From: an uncultured Duncaniella sp.
Lineage (GTDB): Bacteria; Bacteroidota; Bacteroidia; Bacteroidales; Muribaculaceae
Assembly (NCBI GenBank): GCA_958352885.1
Contig: CATWQI010000004.1
Coordinates: 248,001-312,000 of the forward strand
Direction: 5' to 3'
DNA: 64,000 nucleotides
In this document: piece by piece, positions 59,017 to 64,000 of the stretch
Numbering within the stretch: position 1 is the stretch's first letter
How the letters are laid out: the number at the start of each line of letters is the position of its first letter
The notes under the pieces: model-generated
The model's database searches: none
Seen by the model: only the letters and a program-made list of their open reading frames with translations
Told to the model about the DNA's origin: nothing
Position numbers and translations under genes: made by a program

Positions 59017-61371
59017 TTAGAATCGATTCTTCTCATTTGTACCTGCCCCACGGCCTTTGTAACGGTCACGACTGGAGTTGAATGTGTACTGAAGAGTCAG
59101 GTAGAATGAGCGGCTTAAATCAGTAACACAGACATAGCGGGTTATATCTCTGTTGAATGAGGTAACGCCATAATTACGCTTATTGAAGATGTCGTTTGCC
59201 TCGGCAGAAACACTGAAGCTATTGTTAAAGAAAGCCTTGTACAGTTTGGCATTCAGGTAGGAGCAAGATTTGCGATACAGATTTCTGTCATTGCCTGCAC
59301 TTTCCCATGCCATGTCTACGTTCAACCATATATCATAGGGAAGATGTATGGCATTCTGCCACTGCACCATTCCTTGTGGATTATCCAGGTGTTTGCGCCC
59401 TTGCCAAGTGTCGATTGCAAACCACTGCTTCGTTATGCCGAGATTTATTCGTGGCTCCCAAATACCAATGTTGAAACCGGTTCCTATAAAAGCACGGATT
59501 GAATGTATCTCCGGAAAATTATCCAGAGTCATGAGTTTCACTTCGCCACTTTCTCCGTAGGGCTTGGTTGTAGATATAATGGGATCTTTTTTATAGGTAT
59601 ATGACAATTGTGCGAAGAATCGTCGCCATGCCCCGGTAAGTTCTACAGTGTGTATCTTCTCAGGCTTAAGGTATGGATTTCCACCTTGAAGTGTATAACG
59701 GTTGATATAATCGATTGCGCCATCCAGATCGCCATAATTTGGTCGTTTTGTCTTGCCGGTATAGTTTATTGAAAGTTGGACTTTGTCGATTGTTGTCGAC
59801 ATAAAGAAGGAGGGGAAGAGATTATTATATGTCTTACTCTGATCTTCTTTTTTCTGCCCGTTTTCCAGATAATCGAATTTCACGTGCTCATACCTCAATC
59901 CGGCTCCAAAACTAAAACGACCGAATGTCTGTCGGAAATCAAGGAAGCCGGCAATATTATTTTCGTTAACCCGTGTATCCGCATCATTTATGATTTCTGC
60001 GTCAGTCAGATAATCGGAAGAGAAGCGAGAGGATACGAATTCCTCTCCGGTCTCAATCGTGCCGTTCCACACAGGATAGCTTAAAACCAGTTTCTCTGCA
60101 AACATGCGTCCCTGATTCGTACCGAGGGAGTGTATCAACGATTTTCCATCTGTCAGGCTAATCCCATCAACCGTGACATTGGATCGGGATTTATTCCACA
60201 GATAATCAGCGTTGAGATCAATGCCAAGTTCCCCGACTTTGCCGTTATAATACATATTGGCATAATGCCGTGGGAGTTTTTTTGTATCTCCTGAGCGTAG
60301 GCTTGTGGCTACGTCTAAAATTTCCCTGTCAGCTGACAATTCAGTCGCATGGGAGTGATGCATCTTGTCATTTGTGATCCCATTGCTGTAATAGGCACCT
60401 ATTGAATGTTTCTCATTAAACATATATGAGAATCCCGTCTTTCCGAAGAAATCTTTCACATTTCCGTAGCCTTTCTGAGTTATCTCTTCCTTCCATGACA
60501 GAGAGGAGGTGGATATTCCATATTGATTGCTCTGGAACTTCGCTATTGCCCCACCGAAATTGGCGAATACCTCCAGTCCGCCTGTCCGATATTTAAAATT
60601 CGCCTGATTCACACTGGAGACATATTTATTTTCCCTGAGAACAGTCCGAAGCAACCCGCTGAAACCATCTCCCTGCGGTCGTTTCGTTGTTATACGGATT
60701 ACGGAATTGACCGAAGCGTCATATCTGACTCCCGGATTTGTCACAACTTCAACGTTTTTTATATCAGCAGAGCTTATCTGTATGAGTTCGTTGGGATCCC
60801 GTACGAGACGACCATTGATATAGATTGCCGGGGAGCCCTTGCCGAAAACCTCAAATGACCCATCGCGTCCGACAACCATAGGAACTTGAACCAGAACATC
60901 CTCGGCTGTTCCGGCATGTTCAAGCTGTGTGCCTGCAACATTCGTGACAAGGGCATCCCCCTTTATGGCAGTTACCGGGCGGTTTGATTTTACCACGACT
61001 TCACCAAGCATGGTGCTTTCGGTGTCAAGTACAATTATACCAAAATCACCAGTCAGAGGAATATCAAGGGTTTGAGGAGCATAACCAATAGAAGAGATTT
61101 TAATAAACTTGGGACTGTCCCAAACCCCACTGAACATAAAAGTTCCATCTTTATCAGTGACCGTACCTGCGAGATATGTAGTATCAGCTTTCAGCAGGAC
61201 AACATTTACAAAATCTATTGGAGTCTTGCTTTCATCTACAATAACCCCTTTCAAATTGGGCGAAAGAGCAATATCAACACCAGATTGACTTGTGGCAGTT
61301 GTGTGTGAAAATGCCGCCAACGGCATCATGGTCATAAGATATAGGATCGATTTAATTATTAGTTTATTCAT
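59017..61371 (-). CDS. Outer membrane beta-barrel receptor with CarboxypepD_reg-like domain
   Basis: A 784-residue exported protein. A signal peptide of about 21 residues comes first. A carboxypeptidase-regulatory-like domain follows at about 37-115 (LKGVIVDESKTPIDFVNVVLL, GTVTDKDGTFMF), then a plug-like region (LEHAGTAEDVLVQVPMVVGRDGSFEVFG, IKNVEVVTNPGVRYDASVNSVIRI) and a 22-strand-type barrel to the end. This is the outer membrane beta-barrel family of TonB-dependent-like transporters. No SusD partner is adjacent. A Crp/Fnr regulator lies just upstream on the same strand, 58 bases away. Ligand unknown; peptides, metal chelates or small sugars are all possible. Confidence 0.88.
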   Translation of the reverse strand: MNKLIIKSILYLMTMMPLAAFSHTTATSQSGVDIALSPNLKGVIVDESKTPIDFVNVVLLKADTTYLAGTVTDKDGTFMFSGVWDSPKFIKISSIGYAPQTLDIPLTGDFGIIVLDTESTMLGEVVVKSNRPVTAIKGDALVTNVAGTQLEHAGTAEDVLVQVPMVVGRDGSFEVFGKGSPAIYINGRLVRDPNELIQISSADIKNVEVVTNPGVRYDASVNSVIRITTKRPQGDGFSGLLRTVLRENKYVSSVNQANFKYRTGGLEVFANFGGAIAKFQSNQYGISTSSLSWKEEITQKGYGNVKDFFGKTGFSYMFNEKHSIGAYYSNGITNDKMHHSHATELSADREILDVATSLRSGDTKKLPRHYANMYYNGKVGELGIDLNADYLWNKSRSNVTVDGISLTDGKSLIHSLGTNQGRMFAEKLVLSYPVWNGTIETGEEFVSSRFSSDYLTDAEIINDADTRVNENNIAGFLDFRQTFGRFSFGAGLRYEHVKFDYLENGQKKEDQSKTYNNLFPSFFMSTTIDKVQLSINYTGKTKRPNYGDLDGAIDYINRYTLQGGNPYLKPEKIHTVELTGAWRRFFAQLSYTYKKDPIISTTKPYGESGEVKLMTLDNFPEIHSIRAFIGTGFNIGIWEPRINLGITKQWFAIDTWQGRKHLDNPQGMVQWQNAIHLPYDIWLNVDMAWESAGNDRNLYRKSCSYLNAKLYKAFFNNSFSVSAEANDIFNKRNYGVTSFNRDITRYVCVTDLSRSFYLTLQYTFNSSRDRYKGRGAGTNEKNRF

Positions 61372-61429
61372 TTGCCGATATTTTTCGGCAAAGTTCGGCA
61401 GAAAAAAAGACTTCTGGATAAAACAAGTT

Positions 61430-62002
61430 TTATTCGCCGGAATTTTTAGTGAGACTTTTTCGGATTCGGCTCAGATAAACCGGCGTAACAAGCAGATAAG
61501 AGGCAATATCTTTTAAAGAAACTATGTCCAAAATTTGAGGACATTGGTTGGTTATATCAAGATAACGTTCTGTCGGTGTCTTACGGTAGAGTTCAAGAAA
61601 GCGACCATAAATCTCACTGAACAGTGTGCCATTAAGAGAGGATAGATTCCCCTCGAACGCGGCATCAATCAATCCCTTTGCTTCTGACATTCGGATTTGT
61701 GATACTGAGGAATCGGTCCCGGCTTTGATTGTAATTTCGGATGGGCGACAATTATAAGAATTGTAGAAGTCTGCGACAATCTCACCCTCAAATGCAAATC
61801 CTACAACAGCCTCATTGCCGGAGGCTGTTAGAACAGTATATTTGAAATAGCCGGATTCCACAACCCCAAGATATTTGCCAGGCAGCCCCTGTTGCACAAA
61901 GGTCTCTTCTTTTGCATAATGGCACGAACTCCCGTTCTCCCGACAATAATCCTTTATAGCCGAGAGGTCAACAAGAGAGTCGTATTGATTAAACTGTGCC
62001 AT
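61430..62002 (-). CDS. Crp/Fnr-family transcriptional regulator
   Basis: A 190-residue regulator (ATG at 62002; earlier starts are non-ATG). The N-terminal cyclic-nucleotide-type beta barrel spans about residues 15-110 (ETFVQQGLPGKYLGVVESGYFKYTVL, GFAFEGEIVADFYNSYNC). The C-terminal helix-turn-helix is at about 150-185 (ILDIVSLKDIASYLLVTPVYLSRIRKSL). It lacks the Cys set of oxygen-sensing Fnr. It is followed by the outer membrane receptor gene, its likely target. A TAATTTTG box at 62019-62012 on the minus strand is a possible -7 site. Confidence 0.88.
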   Translation of the reverse strand: MAQFNQYDSLVDLSAIKDYCRENGSSCHYAKEETFVQQGLPGKYLGVVESGYFKYTVLTASGNEAVVGFAFEGEIVADFYNSYNCRPSEITIKAGTDSSVSQIRMSEAKGLIDAAFEGNLSSLNGTLFSEIYGRFLELYRKTPTERYLDITNQCPQILDIVSLKDIASYLLVTPVYLSRIRKSLTKNSGE

Positions 62003-62019
62003 ATAGTAATACAAAATTA

Positions 62020-62157
62020 ATGATTTTTTCTCATTTGCCTGCCATTCAGGATCTCAAATCTTTGGGAACTTACCGAAAAAGAATCGAATTAAATATAGCC
62101 AACAGCATTTTACGAGGATTGGAGGAAGATTTGATAAAGAAGAATGCGTGTAAGTAG
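62020..62157 (+). pseudogene. Coding remnant, 45 codons, with repeated RIELNI segment
   Basis: A plus-strand frame from an ATG at 62020 reads LPAIQDLKSLGTYRKRIELN in its middle and ends in a charged helix at a TAG. It overlaps the promoter of the divergent Crp/Fnr gene and directly precedes the KilA-N remnant. The DNA around RIELNIANS (62078-62109) recurs at 63311-63342 as RIELNITNS, also in frame. It may be a remnant of an island gene; I cannot name it. Confidence 0.35.
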
Positions 62158-62334
62158 TGCTTTGGTATGTGGATTGCACCTAAGTTCCAGTTGCTTCTCG
62201 TCAAGGAATACCAGCGGCTTAAATCAGAGGAGCAGGAATTGATAGGCCTGTCAGCGAAGCGTGAGCTGTCCAAGATAAATTATCGAATCCACACCGATGC
62301 CATCAAGCATAATCTCAGCGTAGTCTTAATTTAA
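62158..62334 (+). pseudogene. KilA-N gene remnant
   Basis: Open frame to the TAA at 62334. Residues FGMWIAPKFQLLLVKEYQRL and SAKRELSKINYRIHTDAIKH match residues 114-165 of the intact KilA-N protein at 53276-54079, with DNA identity very high over 62240-62317. The N-terminal half, including the palindrome, and everything after residue 165 are missing. No start codon fits. It marks a second, decayed copy of this family about 9 kb away. Confidence 0.85.
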
Positions 62335-62341
62335 AAACAAA

Positions 62342-63118
62342 TCAAAACTTCCATATAGGATAGCTGAAAACTTTGGTTTCGTTCTTTCTCTTATACCACA
62401 CCGTTAGTCCTACTGCCAAAAATATGCTAATGACACGAACGATATTGGAGATAAGACCTCCGGCAGCTACTTCAGTACCCTCCATTGAGAATATGACCCA
62501 AGCACCATTCATTAGCATATGTAGTCCTATGGGAACCCATAAATTAAAATTCCATTCTACATACATCCAACTGAAATATAAAGCACCAATAAATGTAACA
62601 CCGAAAGCAGCTAAAGCCGAAAGAGCGTCATGTCCTTGATAGAGATGTACTGAACCAAAGTATAAAGCCGGTAGGATTACAGCCCAGCTGAACCCGGTCC
62701 TTGCATATCGAAAAAGCAATCCGAACATAAATGCACGGCATATAAATTCTTCTTTAAAACCGGGCAAAATACTTTTCTGCAAAAGTAAAGGAATAGTTAA
62801 ATCAGAATTTATTCCACCAAAAAGCGGGAAGATTATATATAGTGGAGCTACACATAAAAGTGCTATTCCGAATCCTTTAATTATATTCCTATTAAGTCCG
62901 AGAAAAGAAAATATTTCTTTTGGCTTTATGGCAATGGCAGTTAATAAAAGAAGCGGTATTATAACAATTAAATCCCTGGTAATCTTGTTCAAGAGGCTGT
63001 CAGGGGCTATTCCTAACATGTATGTTATCTTCCAGGCATTATTCCATAATATTGCGATAATAACACTTGCCACGATGGAATAAAGTATCTTTGCAGATTT
63101 TGTAGTGAGGTTAAGCAT
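62342..63118 (-). CDS. CPBP-family intramembrane metalloprotease
   Basis: A 258-residue multi-pass membrane protein of the CPBP (CAAX protease/bacteriocin-processing) family. Motif 1 is EEFICRAF (Glu-Glu-x-x-x-Arg), motif 2 has the His in LYFGSVHLYQG, and motif 3 has HMLMNGAW. About seven to eight hydrophobic segments are present. The ATG at 63118 is used; the only longer option is a TTG. Roles in this family include peptide processing and self-immunity to bacteriocins, but no bacteriocin gene is visible. It has its own promoter and lies between KilA-N remnants and a direct repeat. Confidence 0.88.
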   Translation of the reverse strand: MLNLTTKSAKILYSIVASVIIAILWNNAWKITYMLGIAPDSLLNKITRDLIVIIPLLLLTAIAIKPKEIFSFLGLNRNIIKGFGIALLCVAPLYIIFPLFGGINSDLTIPLLLQKSILPGFKEEFICRAFMFGLLFRYARTGFSWAVILPALYFGSVHLYQGHDALSALAAFGVTFIGALYFSWMYVEWNFNLWVPIGLHMLMNGAWVIFSMEGTEVAAGGLISNIVRVISIFLAVGLTVWYKRKNETKVFSYPIWKF

Positions 63119-63142
63119 AAGGCCATGAATTAGGTTTAGATG

Positions 63143-63173
63143 CAAAATTACTCAAAATCGGCGAGGTACACAA
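63143..63173 (-). promoter_or_regulatory. Promoter of the CPBP protease gene
   Basis: On the minus strand TTG (63173-63171), exactly 20 bases and TAATTTTG (63150-63143) fit the consensus; the ATG is 25 bases on. Confidence 0.8.
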
Positions 63174-63441
63174 CCGAAAAAACTTGTTAAAGGTTTGTGC
63201 AGCCTGTAACTTAATTTATCGCATATGATGAATCATTACTTGTCGACATGCAAAAATTTCTTCATTGTTTTATACATTAGCAACCTCAAACATATGACAT
63301 CTTCAAGAGAAAGAATCGAATTAAATATAACCAATAGCACTTAAAATACTAAAATCGGGTTTCCCATTTTTTCGATTCATTCAACGGGGGCTTGCTCAGC
63401 TCCCTCGGTGCGAGGCCTTCAAACTTGGTTTTCCCAGCATA
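63174..63441. other. Intergenic stretch with a repeat of an upstream segment
   Basis: No gene is supported here. It contains the second copy (63311-63347) of the RIELNI-coding repeat whose first copy is at 62078-62112, and a GC-richer tract at 63390-63425 with no clear structure. Confidence 0.5.
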
Positions 63442-63471
63442 TTGATTTTCAATGCAAAAGTCGTATCTTTG
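63442..63471 (+). promoter_or_regulatory. Promoter of the last outer membrane protein gene
   Basis: TTG at 63442-63444, a 19-base spacer and TATCTTTG at 63464-63471 fit the consensus. The leader to the ATG is long, about 175 bases, and holds a TGGCTCA/TGAGCCA inverted repeat (63586-63592, 63623-63629). Confidence 0.65.
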
Positions 63472-63647
63472 CAAATGATTGGGAATCAATCATCATGACA
63501 TTTGGAAAAATAAGGCAGCGTTATGCTTAATCTTGTAACTTGAAAACGTAGGAAATTCAAGAATTGGTGCAAGAGATGGCATAGTTGGCTCACGTTTCTA
63601 CATTATAAATTAATCTCTTCACTGAGCCATACGAGGAAAAAGAAAAA

Positions 63648-64000
63648 ATGGAACAAATCGGAAATTCAAAACGAAATTGGAATAAGACATGTCTTATTAA
63701 CGTGAACTTATTGATGGCTGTGTGCTTGTTGCTATTTGCATCTATCTCTTCAAGTGCTCAAAATTTAGACGAGACCCATGTTACTTGTCCATTAACAGGG
63801 AAATCAGAGGAGTCTCTAATGAGTCACAATATCTTCGGAGAACTATTCGGACCGTCATTCGGTGTAGGAATTGGTTTTGATTCACGTTTCAAAAACGGCA
63901 CACCGTTCGGATATAGAGTCGGAATTTCATATACGGACGGATCGTTTGATGACATTCAGCGATTGAGAGATTTGTATTTTAATGGAGTTTGCGTTCCTCT
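63648..64000 (+). CDS. Exported outer-membrane-type protein, 3' end outside window
   Basis: From the ATG at 63648, 117 codons run to the window edge. Residues about 18-38 are a hydrophobic signal segment ending in S-S-S-A-Q after a basic 17-residue head. The mature part begins NLDETHVTCPLTGKSEES. By residue 60 it turns into strands of an outer membrane barrel (FGPSFGVGIGFDSRFKNGTP, YRVGISYTDGSFDD). It resembles small beta-barrel proteins of Bacteroidota; no more can be said from the part seen. Confidence 0.7.
   Translation, partial: MEQIGNSKRNWNKTCLINVNLLMAVCLLLFASISSSAQNLDETHVTCPLTGKSEESLMSHNIFGELFGPSFGVGIGFDSRFKNGTPFGYRVGISYTDGSFDDIQRLRDLYFNGVCVP

Noticed and set aside
1..64000. CRISPR arrays, rRNA genes, integrase or attachment sites
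   Set aside because: No regularly spaced repeats, rRNA segments, tyrosine or serine recombinase genes, or tRNA-flanking duplications were seen.

Overview
The window looks like a chromosomal segment of an anaerobic gut Bacteroidales, most like a Muribaculaceae-type genome. The signs are: promoters of the Bacteroidota form (TTG, about 20 bases, TAnnTTTG) before many genes and no Shine-Dalgarno runs; PPi-dependent phosphofructokinase, class III fructose bisphosphatase, AsnA and one-chain pyruvate:ferredoxin oxidoreductase; DUF5686, TonB-type and beta-barrel outer membrane proteins; and signal peptides ending in A-Q. The genus is inferred from gene content only. No rRNA, CRISPR array, integrase or plasmid function was seen.

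Layout. 1-6.1 kb: end of a NlpC/P60 peptidase gene, pfp, a 184-bp MITE-like element, tRNA-Glu(CTC), rsfS and ftsH. 6.3-14.3 kb, all on the minus strand: an oxalate block transcribed frc, oxc, AEC transporter, nifJ. 14.4-24.7 kb: a paired chromate transporter, folC, a CYTH protein, a large DUF5686 protein, an acyl-CoA synthetase, pepT-miaA and a small porin-like protein. 25-30 kb: a zeta-toxin-like kinase with a small overlapping partner, dnaK, asnA and a second NlpC/P60 protein. 30-36.9 kb: a secreted PL9-like beta-helix protein, a YrdC protein overlapping a sugar transferase gene, a ClC channel with CBS domains, and fbp.

37.2-43.9 kb is the most interesting block. kduD, a lone galactitol-type EIIC, a KduI with a clear signal peptide, an NfnAB-like flavoprotein pair and a KdgK-type sugar kinase lie on one strand. 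They can be read as one route for unsaturated uronates released by polysaccharide lyases: isomerisation in the periplasm, entry through the EIIC without phosphorylation, then reduction and phosphorylation in the cytoplasm. The secreted lyase-like protein at 30.1 kb fits as an upstream partner.

44.5-53.0 kb: ftsY, rimO, an isochorismate synthase, and a tight set of two exported SGNH proteins plus an MBOAT protein, which looks like a machine for O-acetylating a surface polymer.

53.1-64.0 kb is accessory: a KilA-N gene carrying a perfect 32-bp palindrome and coupled to a small exported protein gene, a candidate structured RNA, a doubly deleted IS4-type element, a 55-bp miniature copy of that element's ends, a lipoprotein, an alpha/beta hydrolase, a ThiF-like protein behind two 18-bp operator-like repeats, a Crp/Fnr regulator with an outer membrane receptor, a KilA-N remnant, a CPBP protease and the start of another outer membrane protein.
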